From: Hermatobates lingyangjiaoensis
Taxonomy: Eukaryota > Arthropoda > Insecta > Hemiptera > Hermatobatidae
Length of the DNA: 64,000 nt
Assembly: GCA_026182355.1 (NCBI GenBank)
Contig: JAPFBL010000068.1
Coordinates: 10,887,001-10,951,000, forward strand
Direction of reading: 5' to 3'
Below, in pieces: positions 45,690 through 57,363 of this stretch (its first letter is position 1; the number at the start of each line of letters is the position of its first letter). Made by a program: the position numbers and the translations under genes. The notes under the pieces were generated by a model. The model ran no database searches and was not told the DNA's origin. It saw only the letters and a list, made by a program, of their open reading frames with translations.

Positions 45690-45776
45690 GGGCTAAAAGT
45701 CCTGGAGAACTAGTGAGCAAGATTGAAAAGACCAACGGGCTACATATGGCCCAAGGGCCGTAGTTTGCCCACATCT
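45690..45776 (-). mobile_element. hAT-type terminus
   Basis: On the minus strand ccagatgtgggcaaactacgg then cccttgggccatatgtagcccg, the well-known hAT end pattern. The other end was not found. Confidence 0.6.
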
Positions 45777-46839
45777 GGTTATTTATAGTACCATAAAGTT
45801 AACTGTAGGTCACTCCAATTTTTTTTTAAAGTAATAGTATCTTCTGTATAACAGTAGTTGTACATTTGTTAATATCTTGATTAAATAATGTAAACCACTT
45901 CCAATATAATCATAAGTATACTAAAGTTTTAAAGCATTAAGTCATATTTTTCTAAATGTCAATAGTATTTTCGTCTCAAGGCAAATGTAGGAAGGGTGAT
46001 CACACGTTCAAACTTAGTTTAACTAAATCCATAAATACCAGTTCGTTTAATTTTCAGGTCAAAATAAGTAATTTTTATTTTTAAAAACTTATAACCGACA
46101 ACAACGAATATTATTAGTTATAAGTGGTACACAGCTGGAGATCTGCTCTTGACAAGTGGACTTGTCAAGACTGAATTCCAAGCAGTGGTAATATAATTTA
46201 TATGTTCAAAACTATTATCAATTATTGTTGAGTTACTTTATGGATTGACTAAATCAGTTATTCTAAAAATGATAGTTGTAATAATTAGAAAAAAATAATA
46301 GAGCGCTGCTCTCGTGCCAGAAAATGCTAGTGCCGCAAGCTTGTTGTAACGAGACACTGCAGACATATCATTCATCGTACACCCAATCTTCACCATCTTT
46401 TTCTTATAATTTAGGTAATTAGAAGAAGGATAGTACAACCGAATTATGATGGGTTGAAATATTACTCAAGTTAAAATCCTTAAATTCAGTCACACAGACA
46501 ACTAAACTAAATGAGACTGCAGTGCTGTATGCTTCGAAAGAGAAATACATAGCTGAGTATTTTTATGCTAATGAAGTGAAGTCAATCATTGATGTTATTA
46601 ATCATCTTTGACGAAAATTACAGCAATCAAATAATAATTCTTGGGAGACAAGTTTAAATGAGTTTTTGTCACTTTATTAAAAAATTGAATTGTACGTCTC
46701 CTTTATACTGGTTAGTTCTATATTTAGTCTAACATTTTTTATATTTTTTTTATTGTTTAAACCGATCCCCTAGCGGGTGATTGTTGAGGGTGGTTGTTGA
46801 TCCCCTTACCGGCTTTTTGTTTGATCGGTGATTCTACAG

Positions 46840-46965
46840 ATTCTACATTGGGACTCCTAAATTTTACCCAACTCAAGTACCTTTCGAGTAGGGATCTTTA
46901 ACGAGTACCTGGCATCGTACAAGCTCCAGACCGACGGCTTAACATCAGTTCTGATCGAGTTCCGT
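46840..46965 (-). mobile_element. SINE 3' fragment
   Basis: Inverse of the SINE body: caactcaagtacc, gatctttaacgagtacctgg, catcgtacaag, gacggcttaac. Confidence 0.7.
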
Positions 46966-47016
46966 CTTAAGAACTGACCGAGTCCTGATAAACTTTTATT
47001 TTGTTTCTACTTTTAT

Positions 47017-47019
<3 letters not shown>

Positions 47020-47050
<31 letters not shown>
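47020..47050. repeat. AT microsatellite
   Basis: (TA)n tract. Confidence 0.9.
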
Positions 47051-47053
<3 letters not shown>

Positions 47054-47294
47054 AATAGATTGCGTTAACCTTAATAAAACATTGGAAGATAGAATCTTGA
47101 GCTTTACATTTCTTTTCCCTTTTAGTTTAATTCGTTCTTAATCGTATTTTACAGAACAGCCTTTTTATTATATTGTTTTTTAAGATGTACATATTACACA
47201 GAGTTTGAGGTGGAAATCAGAAAACTAATATTATAAATTAAACTCTCCTCGATAACTGGAGTGGTTAATTACTGATTACCTTAATTAACTTCAC

Positions 47295-47480
47295 CTATTG
47301 ATGCAGTGTATCTTTCAGGGAGTTCGCCTGAATTAGTGGGATTGGATGACAAAGCATTAGTGAGTAAGAAGGTCAAGCATGGAGGAAGCGAGACAAGTTG
47401 TAATTGACTAGCCAGAGAGTGACTTCCGGAGGAACACGGTCCGCTGCTCCCGATGGAGCTGGGGTCAGTCCCCACTACTA
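47295..47480 (-). CDS. possible isolated coding exon, unknown gene
   Basis: A GC-richer island in AT-rich DNA with an open minus frame between a possible acceptor (aacaag at 47481) and donor (caatag|gtgaag). It encodes a Ser/Leu-rich peptide (GTDPSSIGSSGPCSSGSHS, then LQLVSLPPCLTFLL). No family recognised and the splice signals are weak; it may be chance. Confidence 0.2.
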
Positions 47481-47686
47481 CTTGTTATTTAACTTGCCAG
47501 TGACGCCCTATCGACCTGCTTACTCAACTTAAACTGCTATTATATGTTTCGTAAACATAACGAGGAAATAAAAGAAGCCGTATTAAGAGTCAAATAATAA
47601 TTAAAATATAAATATATGACTCTAGTACTAAATTAGATTTGTTATGAAATTAAGCGGTTCCACAAAATTCTTAAATTTTGAAGAAT

Positions 47687-49131
47687 ATCCACTATATTTA
47701 TCACAAAATTTGTGAGTCCATATGTATTCTTACATATGACCTCACTGTACATTCAAATTTTCCATACGTTGGCAGGAGTATTCGAACACAAAAAAGTATA
47801 AAGAAGTATATATATATAATTCTTTTGAAAAAAAATGTTCATATTAAACCAATATTTTGTTAGGAAAAAAATACGACAATAAAATTTGAGGGCGTAGATA
47901 AAGGGTTGTAATGATAACAACATTTTTTAAACAATAAGGTTTCCTTATTACATAATTAAAAGGTGTATATTTTGTAAAAGCTGTATATTTCAGGCAAAAA
48001 TGTCACCATCTTCTAGTATAACCTTATAACACATATCAAATAACAGTCAAACCAAGAACAACTTAATAATTTTTCTGGCTGTTATCTCCTTTAACACTTT
48101 ACTAATCGATTATAGGAAGTAGAAAGGTTACCAATATTAAGTTGGTGTTGGTTTAAACGTTTTTGTTATTATGTTACGTTATGTTACAAGGTTGAGGAAC
48201 CTGCTGTATAACTAACCTTCCACCAGCTGAACAAACCAAACAAACCACTATGCTTTAAGTAACTCTTGCAGTGAATGTAACACATCACAAAATAAACTCA
48301 AGTAGAAAATCTAATCAATCAAATCTAGTCCGTAACAAGCGGTCCTCGTCAGAGTCAAAAACCCAACTGAAGACCGCTTGTTACGGTTGAAAGATCTTAG
48401 TCTTGTTTTCCTATTATCATATTGTGGTTTGATTAATGATTGTTATTTCACGTGTTTATGTGAAATCTTTATATATATATATATATAACAAAATAAAATT
48501 TTATTAAGGCTCGTCCTGATAAAATTTTATTCTATTTCTACTTTACGGTCGATACTTTTATAAAAAAAAATATATATATGTTTGTAAAATTTGGGAGCAG
48601 TCCTTCATTCAGACATATATATATATATATATATATATATTTTGTAAGGACACTTTTCATTTCTTACAGAAAGTTAAAAATCTTTCCCTTCCTTCTACCC
48701 CTGATCATGCCCCTCTACTGGTTACAATGGATGTAAAATCCTTATACACAGTTATTGATCACGATGAGGGTTTAAACGCCTTACGTTTCTTCCTTAATCT
48801 CAGACCCCATCCATCATCCCCTTCCACTGATTTTATCCTACAGCTTTCCGAGTTTGTCCTCAAACACAATGCCTTCGTGTTTGATGATACATACTATCTC
48901 CAAGTCAGAGGTACAGCAATGGGAACTAGTATGGCCCCATCTTTCGCATGTCTGTTCATGGCAAAGCTAGAACAGGCCTTTCTCAATACCTGCTCTCTCT
49001 TGCCCCTTCTCTATACCCGTTACATAGATGACATCTTTTTTATATGGCCCCACGGGGAAGCCAATTTGACCTTTTTTATCAACTCATTTGAACATTTTTC
49101 CCCCTCCATTCATTCACTCACTCCGTTTCTG
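47687..49131 (+). mobile_element. Penelope-like element copy a (5' region and RT core)
   Basis: The 5' part (47687-48640) is shared with copies b and c and contains the foldback hammerhead module (48327-48475). RT: MDVKSLYTVIDHDEG (motif with catalytic Asp), GTAMGTSMAPSFACLFM, YTRYIDDIFFIW (catalytic Asp pair), all open in one frame from 48727. The copy is cut at 49131, where Helitron sequence begins. Confidence 0.9.
48327..48475. repeat. foldback hammerhead module in PLE copy a
   Basis: Inverted cgtaacaagcggtcctcgtc / gaagaccgcttgttacgg around a short loop, then the common flank with ttatttcacgtgtttatgtgaaat. In the plus arm three bases of the core region are lost (CTGAAGACCG); the minus arm has CTGACGAG but no GAAA. 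Both look inactive. Confidence 0.75.
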
Positions 49132-50711
49132 TTAAGGATGTACTATCTATTGAGAATAAATGTTTTGTAAACGAGCAATTCTCAGCCCTTAATATGAACA
49201 GGCATAAGAAATCAACAAACAAGTTCTTACGCTGTATGAAGCCGAGGAAAGAACTTACAAGTCAGTAAAGAGATTGGATTAGTGATGAAGAAGCAGTTCA
49301 TTATCTAATTGAATTTCTTGACTCTGAATTTATTTCTCCTGGACTGCCTGCTCATGAGTAAAAACTTAAAGTAGAGCACCAATCATGCTGCAATTTAGTA
49401 GCAGTAACAAATTTCATGTTACGAAACATGAGTGCCCCAAAACTGTGCAACGGGACACGACTCTGAGTTCGTGCTCTACACAGATATGCCATAGAGGCGG
49501 ACATAATGACTGGATGTGGTATTGGGGAGTCTGTGTGTATACTTCACATACCATTGATTCCGAGCCACTGTCTGTTTACGTTGAAATGATTGCAAAGTCC
49601 GGTCAGAGTCTATTTCGCAATGACGTTAACTAAGTCGCAAAGGGAGACTTCATCTAACGCAGGAATACAAGGTAGCAAAACCAAGTTTTTCTCACATGGT
49701 CAAATGTAGTTTACATGCTCAACGGTCAGAGGTTTCAACTCTTTCTTCTACCATGAACCTGAAGGACAGACAGCTAATGTAGTGTATTAGCTGGAGGCAT
49801 TTGTTTAACACTGTAGTAATAATGGTATTTTCTACTATTCTATAATTTCTAATGACATTTTGAAATACCAAAAATGACGGAACTTCTGATTCCTCAGTGG
49901 TATAGCCAAAAGGCATAGGCACACGGCAATAAAACAAAACAGGAACTTCTGATTCCGTCAAAGACGGGTACGTTTGCTATGTATTATATATAACTGTCAA
50001 CTTTTTTTTAATTTAATATTTGCTTAATAAATACACTGGTAATAATGTAAGGTATGGGACCAGAGTAGCCCAGTGGCTTGCGTGATCGCCGATGACAGTA
50101 GTGCAAATGTATTATAAATAAATGTAACAAACAAATATTTTTTTTGAATTTAAAATGTGGATAATATAAAAGATGGTAATAAAGTAAAGGGATCTAGCCA
50201 GGGTAGCCAGTAGCTTGCTTGCTCGCCGATGACAGTAGTGCAAATGTATTATAAATAAATACAACAAAAATTTTTTTTTTAATTTAATATTTGCGTAATA
50301 TAAACACTGGTAATAAAGTAAGGTATGGAACCAGAGTAGCCCAGTGGCTTGCGTGCTAGCTTTTGACTGGGAGCACGTTAATTAGAACTAACTCATTTCA
50401 AGTTTTCTTTACGTTTCATAGTTCAGAGTTGCCACATGTACCCTTAGAATAATTTCTGTCTGTCGGTTTGTCCACAAAATATTGCTACCATAAGACATAT
50501 AAAGCTGAAACATTGATTGTAGATTTGTGTATGTCTAACTTGAAATCTAATCTTTGTATACAGAGGCATTTGTTTAGCACTGTACTAATAATGGTATTTT
50601 CTACTATTCTATAACTTCTAATTGTAGTATTAGTATAATACTATAATTTATATTTTGGAATACCAAGTATAATAGAATTTTTGATTCCGTCAAAGACGGG
50701 TACGTTTGCTA
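49132..50711 (+). mobile_element. Helitron fragment: helicase C-terminal part and 3' terminus
   Basis: Broken frames between about 49290 and 49790 read EEAVHYLIEFLDS, then LCNGTRL, GCGIGESV, IPLIPS, FAMTLTKSQRET and FSHGQM: the C-terminal helicase motifs of Helitron RepHel (LCNGTRL and AMTINKSQGQT family). In-frame stops show decay. The 3' end near 50692-50711 has the Helitron signature: short hairpin ccgtc-aaa-gacgg, spacer, then CTAG followed by T. A related end at 49954-49974 finishes CTAT. The 5' end and the Rep domain are absent. Confidence 0.85.
50030..50365 (+). repeat. three ~130-bp tandem repeats with a tRNA-like head
   Basis: Each unit has a variant of agtagcccagtggcttgcgtg (A-box-like) followed by cgccgatgacagtagtgcaaatgtattataaataaat (split here) and a T/A-rich tail. 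They lie between two Helitron-type 3' ends. Confidence 0.75.
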
Positions 50712-51326
50712 GTATCCACTATATTTATCACAAAATTTGTGAGTCCATATGTATTTTTACATATGACCTCACTGTACATTCAAATTTTCCGTACGTTGGC
50801 ATGAGTATTCGAACACAAAAAACAATTCTTTTGAAAAAAAATGTTCATATTAAACCAATATTTTGTTAAGAAAAAAATACGACAATAAAATTTGAGGGCG
50901 TAGATAAAGGGTTGTAATGATAACATTTTTTAAACAATAAGGTTTCCTTATTACATAATTAAAAGATGTATATTTTGTAAAAGCTGTATATTTCAGGCAA
51001 AAATGTCACCATCTTCTAGTATAACCTTATAACACATATCAAATAACAGTCAAACCAAGAACAACTTAATAATTTTTCTGCCTGTTATCTCCTTTAACAC
51101 TTTACTAATCGATTATAGGAAGTAGAAAGGTTACCAATATTAAGTTGGTGTTGGTTTAAACGTTTTTGTTATGTTACGTTATGTTACAAGGTTGAGGAAC
51201 CTGCTGTATAGCTAACCTTCCACCAGCTGAACAAACCAAACAAACCACTATGCTTTAAGTAACTCTTGCAATGAATGTAACTCATCACAAAATAAACTCA
51301 AGTAGAAAATCTAATCAATCAAATCT

Positions 51327-51475
51327 AGTCCGTAACAAGCGGTCCTCGTCAGAGTCAAAAACCCAACTGAAGACCGCTTGTTACGGTTGAAAGATCTTAG
51401 TCTTGTTTTCCCTTTTTCATATCGTGGTTTGATTAATGATCGTTATTTTACGTGTTTATGTGAAATCTTTATATA
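51327..51475. repeat. foldback hammerhead module in PLE copy b
   Basis: Same structure as 48327-48475, with a few substitutions. Confidence 0.75.
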
Positions 51476-53367
51476 TATATATAACAAAATAAAATTTTAT
51501 CAAGGCTCGTCCTGATAAAATTTTATTCTATTTCTACTTTACGGTCGATACTTTTATAAAAAATATATATATATGTTTGTAAAATTTGGGAGCAGTCCTT
51601 CATTCAGACATATATATATATCCATATATATCTATATTTTGTAAGGAACTTTTCATTCTTACAGAAAGTATTGAGAAATTTCTCCTTCTACCTGATCATC
51701 CTAAACTGGTTACAATGGATGTAAAATTTATACATCAGTTATTGATCACGATGAGGGTTTAAAGCCTTACGTTTCTTCTTAATCTCAGACCCCATCCATC
51801 ATCCCCTTCCACTGATTTTATCCTACAGCTTTCCGAGTTTGTCCTCAAACACAATGCCTTCGTGTTTGATGATACATACTATCTCCAAGTCAGAGGTACA
51901 GCAATGGGAACTAGTATGGCCCCATCTTTCGCATGTCTGTTCATGGCAAAGCTAGAACAGGCCTTTCTCAATACCTGCTCTCTCTTGCCCCTTCTCTATA
52001 CCCGTTACATAGATGACATCTTTTTTATATGGCCCCACGGGGAAGCCAATTTGACCTTTTTTATCAACTCATTTGAACATTTTTCCCCCTCCATCTCATT
52101 CACTCACTCCGTTTCTGATAAAGCTATAACCTTTTTAGATGTTAATATCACCATAGACAAAGGTAGTTTGGTCACCTCCATATACACAAAGCCAACCAAT
52201 CCCCAACAATATCTCCATTTCAGCAGTTGTCAACCGCCACACATTATGAAGTCTATTCCACGTTCCCTTTCACATCGTATCCATAGAATTTGTAGCAATA
52301 TTCAGGACAAACGACACCAGATTAGTCAACTGAAAAATAAACTTCTTGAACGTGGCTACCCCAACATCTTCTTGACAAGCGTATCATCCCGGCTGGAATC
52401 ATTCATACACCTCGAAATAATTGCATTTCCGATAATAATAGCCCTTCCTCACCACCACATACTTTCCCACAATTAATAAGTTACGCTTAGTCATCAAGGA
52501 ACTCTTCCCTCTCCTGTCATCCTCTCCGACCACTTCCAATATTTTCACCAAATCACCCCGGATTTCCTTTAGACGACCCCCCACTCTGGGCAATATCTTC
52601 TCCCATAGAAGTTTTAAACGCTCCAGGCCTGCACCTGACACTTTTGGCACAAAGCAATGTGGCAGAAGGAAATGCCTCACCTGCCCCATCATCAATCCTG
52701 ACAGCCATTTCATTTCGACAGTGAACAACCATTCATACCCTCTCTCCTTTGCTAGTTCTTGCACTTCCAGCAATTGTGTTTATCGTCTGGACTGCACACA
52801 ATGTGACTCATTCTACGTGGGCCTGACTTCCACGTCACTTAGCCTCCGTATGAATGGTCACAGGTCATCCGTTGGTCAACGCAAGCAGCTGCCTGTTGCC
52901 ACCCACGCCAATCTCCATAACCTTCCATTCAACGATTGCTTCAGGGTTAAAATATTAAGAAAACTCTCAAATGATGACACCCAGACCACTCTAAGGGCTT
53001 CTGAGGAAGCCTTCATTTGGTTATTGGGTGCAAGAAATTCCCCTGGTCTAAATTTAATCAGATGATTTTTTATTTTATTTTTATCTTTATTTATTTATTC
53101 ATTTATTTATTTATTTTTTTTTTCTCGTTTAATTTTAGTTAGTTTTATGTTTTTTTCCTTTCCTTTCTCTTTTTTACTTTTCTCCTCCCTTTTACTTAAA
53201 TATCACTTTTATAATTTTTTTTTAACTCACAGCCTACACTGGTTCACGTTGGTAAGATGGCTGCACTACGTGTCATTGTATCGCGCCAGTTTACATCGGC
53301 CAGTGGACGCATTTACGTCTCCGTTCCTTCATTCTTTCTCCTTTTATTTTATTTTCTTTCTTTCTAC

Positions 53368-53403
53368 TCTCCTGAAGACGGCAAGACGCCGAAATAATCG
53401 AGA
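53368..53403 (+). ncRNA. hammerhead-ribozyme-like fold at PLE 3' end
   Basis: TCTC (53368-53371), CTGAAGA (372-378), C, GGC/GCC stem II with AAGAC loop, GAA (391-393), AT-A-AT, C53399, GAGA (400-403) pairing fully with TCTC. Stem III is minimal and would probably need a dimer. Confidence 0.52.
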
Positions 53404-53449
53404 TTCGTGAGTGTTCGTCCTTTTTTTGTGTTCTATAGCTGTAACTTTA

Positions 53450-53568
53450 ATTATATATAGATATATATATATATAGATATATATATATTAGATATATATA
53501 TATATATAGATATATATTGTGTATATATATAGATATATATATATGTGTATATATATATATATATATCA
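53450..53568. repeat. TA/TAGA microsatellite
   Basis: Long (TA)n with gata interruptions between PLE copies b and c. Confidence 0.9.
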
Positions 53569-53574
53569 AAGAAC

Positions 53575-54475
53575 GGGTACGTTTGCTAGTATCCACTATA
53601 TTTATCACAAAATTTGTGAGTCCATATGTATTTTTACATATGACCTCACTGTACATTCAAATTTTCCGTACGTTGGCATGAGTATTCGAACACAAAAAAC
53701 AATTCTTTTGAAAAAAAATGTTCATATTAAACCAATATTTTGTTAAGAAAAAAATACGACAATAAAATTTGAGGGCGTAGATAAAGGGTTGTAATGATAA
53801 CATTTTTTAAACAATAAGGTTTCCTATTACATAATTAAAAGATGTATATTTTGTAAAAGCTGTATATTTCAGGCAAAAATGTCACCATCTTCTAGTATAA
53901 CCTTATAACACATATCAAATAAAGTCAAACCAAGAACAACTTAATAAATTTTTTCTGCCTGTTATCTCCTTTAACACTTTACTAATCGATTATAGGAAGT
54001 AGAAAGGTTACCAATATTAAGTTGGTTGGTTTAAAGTTTTTTTTGTTACGTTTATGTTACAAGGTTGAGAACCTGCTGTATACTAACCTTCCACCACTTG
54101 AACAAACCAAACAAACACTATGCTTTAAGTAACTCTTGCAATGAATGTAACTCATCACAAAATAAACTCAAGTAGAAAATCTAATCAATCAAATCTAGTC
54201 CGTAACAAGCGGTCCTCGTCAGAGTCAAAAACCCAACTGAAGACCGTTGTTACGGTTGAAAGATCTTAGTCTTGTTTTCCCATTTTCATATCGTGGTTTG
54301 ATTAATGATCTTATTTTACGTGTTTATGTGAAATCTTTATATATATAATATACAAAATAAAATTTTATCAAGGCTCGTCCTGATAAAATTTTATTCTATT
54401 TCTACTTTACGGTCGATACTTTTATAAAAAATATTATATATGTTTGTAAAATTTGGGAGCATTCCTTCATATTAG
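53575..54475 (+). mobile_element. Penelope-like element copy c (5' region only)
   Basis: Starts with the last ~19 bp of the Helitron terminus (gaacgggtacgtttgctag), then the same 5' region as copies a and b, including the foldback module (54197-54345). Ends before any RT sequence. It carries many one- and two-base deletions relative to copy b. Confidence 0.85.
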
Positions 54476-54591
54476 TACATTTGTCTCTCTTCCTCAATGT
54501 TTGGATGAAGGAAAAAAAGTTATTGAAACCACGAAATACTGGTGAAGTTAAATGACATCAGTTAAAATATGTTTACTATTATTTGTATATG

Positions 54592-54597
<6 letters not shown>

Positions 54598-54626
<29 letters not shown>
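54598..54626. repeat. AT microsatellite
   Basis: (TA)n tract. Just beyond it (54650-54760, minus) is CTGAGGA, C, GACCG/CGGTC, AAAG, a further hammerhead-like layout that lacks G12. Confidence 0.8.
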
Positions 54627-54629
<3 letters not shown>

Positions 54630-57363
54630 GAAAAACGGTCCGGCAGGACAGATAACACTTAAAATAAACAGTGACACATAGGCTGAAACATAACAAAAGA
54701 CTCACTTTTCAATACTTTGACCGTAGTGGCGGTCGTCCTCAGGAGAAGAAGTGAATAAGTTATTTTTTTCCTGCTTTCAACAAAGACTGTCAAGATACTG
54801 AAAAACAAGCAGCACTGTTCATTTATTTGTGTTGCTTCATATTTCTAGTCATTAATCATTAGTCATTAATTAAACGTTATTAGTTTGAAAAAGTAAAGTA
54901 AGAATGATGATAAAATAAGAAAATATTCCAGCAGTTGGACAATCTGCTGAATCGAGACACTGCTATTATGTGGGCGCAGCAGCATTAGCTTCAGACTTCA
55001 TGAGCAGTCTAAGTCCAGGGCTATCAACTTACCTTAGAGTGCAATAGAATCAAACGGAAAGTCGTTAGATACTGAGGGAAATCTACAGCCCATACTGGGT
55101 TCACAAGAAATACTAGTCACTCATAAAATAAGCATTTTGTTGAATGCTTAGAGGTCTGTCATCATTCGTCATTTATAACTCACCTTGTATCAGTCAGACT
55201 AAATTCTGTTTTGCTTAAACGCCAACAACAATAGATTAAGGGATTGTAACTCAATCCTAAAAAAGATAAATATTAATATACTATAGACGTTGATTCTTAT
55301 TCCCCGTCTTTATTGTGAAATCTTGTTACTTCGTTATGTATAAATTGTTTCAATTTTTATTACTTACAATTTATAAAATAATTAAGTAAGTATTAATTTT
55401 GAAATGAGTACACAAAACTGACAGACCTTCATTCGATCAACTAAACTGATATTAATGCTTTTGTAATTCCATACTAGAACTGTGCACATATTTTCAGACT
55501 GCAAAATTACAAGCATGAGTCCATTCTTTTAAATACTTTTCAGCAAAGGTGAGTTTTGAAGGCTTCTAAATGAACATTTGGACAATTTACATTTGTTTAG
55601 TATTTTATAGACAACTGGCTATGTTCAATTCTAAGCAACCATTATTTATAGGAAAAATTTATACAAACAGATGTGTTCCAAAATTAATACCAATGAAATT
55701 ATAAAACGTTTTAATATTAATTTTATATTAATATTTTAATTAATATTATCCATTATTAATATCATTAATAATTAATATTTTTAATAAATATTAATATTTT
55801 TAATAGTAATATAAATTTAAATTATTTTTCAATTTAAAAATAAATTATGAACGAAGGAAGTTTCACTTTTCCAGTATTTCTTAGGTGCCATGTGTTGAAA
55901 GCAGACGTTGGACAATTGTTTGATGCCTTTAAGAAATGGTTATGATAATTGCTATAGAATATAAGATGAAGATGTTTTCAGTAAATGTGAAAATGCCTCT
56001 TGGATGCAAATGTAATGGGCGCCGATTGTGAGGCCGCTAAGTAGAGACTAGGAGGGTGGAGATTACGGGTTTGACGTTGGCAGTTCAGTCTAATAGGTGC
56101 GGTGCGACAGACGGATCAGTCGTGAGTCTGACATGACAACTCTGCCAGGCCTATTGCCAGCAAGAGGCTTTGTAAAAGTACTGCAGTGTGACCAATAACG
56201 GTGCCAACAAGGAGGAGTCTCACAGTCACCACATATGTCTTACGAAGTAATAAATGAAAACTCTAGCTCAACAAACTAACTTTAAAATTATTATTTATCT
56301 TTTGGATAAAAATTATCAATTAATATTTAATAATCTAAGTTATTTAAAATATGCTGTTGACTTCATGACTTTGCTAAAGGAAAATATGATTATGTATGGA
56401 AAAATAATGTGTTTTATTCAGAGTGAAATAGTGTTAACGGTGAATATGAACTAAACAATGCCTAAGAAAAGTAGATTATCCATAGACTGATTCAAGTTGA
56501 GCTGGTACTCGAGGCCTCCAGGTAAATGAAATTGTGAGACCCGAAGAGTTTTCTCTTCCATTGTGTCCCCTGATTCTCATCAATTAACAGAAAAGTGAGA
56601 GCCTGTCATACATGCTCTAACCGTAATGAAAACGAAAACCACCTATATGGGTGTTTGGGAGGAAAACTTTAATAACTGGTCATTGTTTCTATTTGATAAA
56701 TGAATTCAGGGAAATCACAATTATGCTTAGCTTGAGAAAATCAGCCATTAAATTCTTTTTTTTTTTTATAAAATACAAAGAAATGTTCTTTTCTTTTCAT
56801 CCAATGTGAGAACAATATTGACTGCTAGGTCGTAGAATGAAAGTCACCTTGTTGCTGTGAGTGAGAACTTCATTCCATATTCTATTGTTACTACAATTAA
56901 ATAATTCATTTATTAATGGTATTATAATTAATATCAAAAATTAGTTGCAAATTAATGTATCATTTAATTATTACCAATATTGTTAATAAAGTTAACAATA
57001 CTTTATTGTTAACTGAGACTTTGCTGTCTTTCAAGGATGACCCGCTGCTCATGGCTTCCCAGTTAATGCTAGAGTAAAAATATTTAATTGGTGGCTGGCA
57101 GATGAATAGATGTAGTCTCATCATCCTCTGGTAGAGTGGATTAGAACAGTAGGGACCACGGTTTATTAAGGGTCCTGCACCACTGAAGTAAAGGGACTGC
57201 CACTATGATAACTGACAGCCCGTGATATCTGGCAAGCCAGTCAGGCACTGGCGGTCCTTGGCCACAACTATCTCGGACATTAATTAGCATTCACGACAGT
57301 AGCCCACCGTCACTGACAGAATCCCCAGAGGTCGACACTTTATTATTAGTGGAGGCATTATTA

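Larger units (their letters stand above)
50712..53420 (+). mobile_element. Penelope-like element copy b, most complete
   Basis: Begins directly after the Helitron terminus. Shared 5' region, foldback module (51327-51475), then RT: the palm is readable from 51862 (GTAMGTSMAPS, YIDDIFFIW, FLDVNITIDKG, YTKPTNPQQYLHF). A region with frameshifts (about 52380-52460) leads into a linker with the Cys motif CGRRKCLTCP and the GIY-YIG endonuclease (52721-53065: CVYRLDCTQCDSFYVGLTS, LRMNGHRSS, ending SPGLNLIR). A T-rich 3' tail follows, then a hammerhead-like motif at 53368. PLEs retrotranspose by endonuclease-nicked, target-primed reverse transcription. The N-terminal RT part is damaged, so the copy is not functional as assembled. 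Confidence 0.9.

Noticed and set aside
46148..46170. cttgacaag...cttgtcaag hairpin as a terminator or regulatory site
   Set aside because: A lone short palindrome in eukaryotic intergenic DNA; no context gives it a role.
52399..52773. 124-codon minus frame opposite PLE copy b
   Set aside because: Antisense of the PLE linker and endonuclease region, with no independent similarity.
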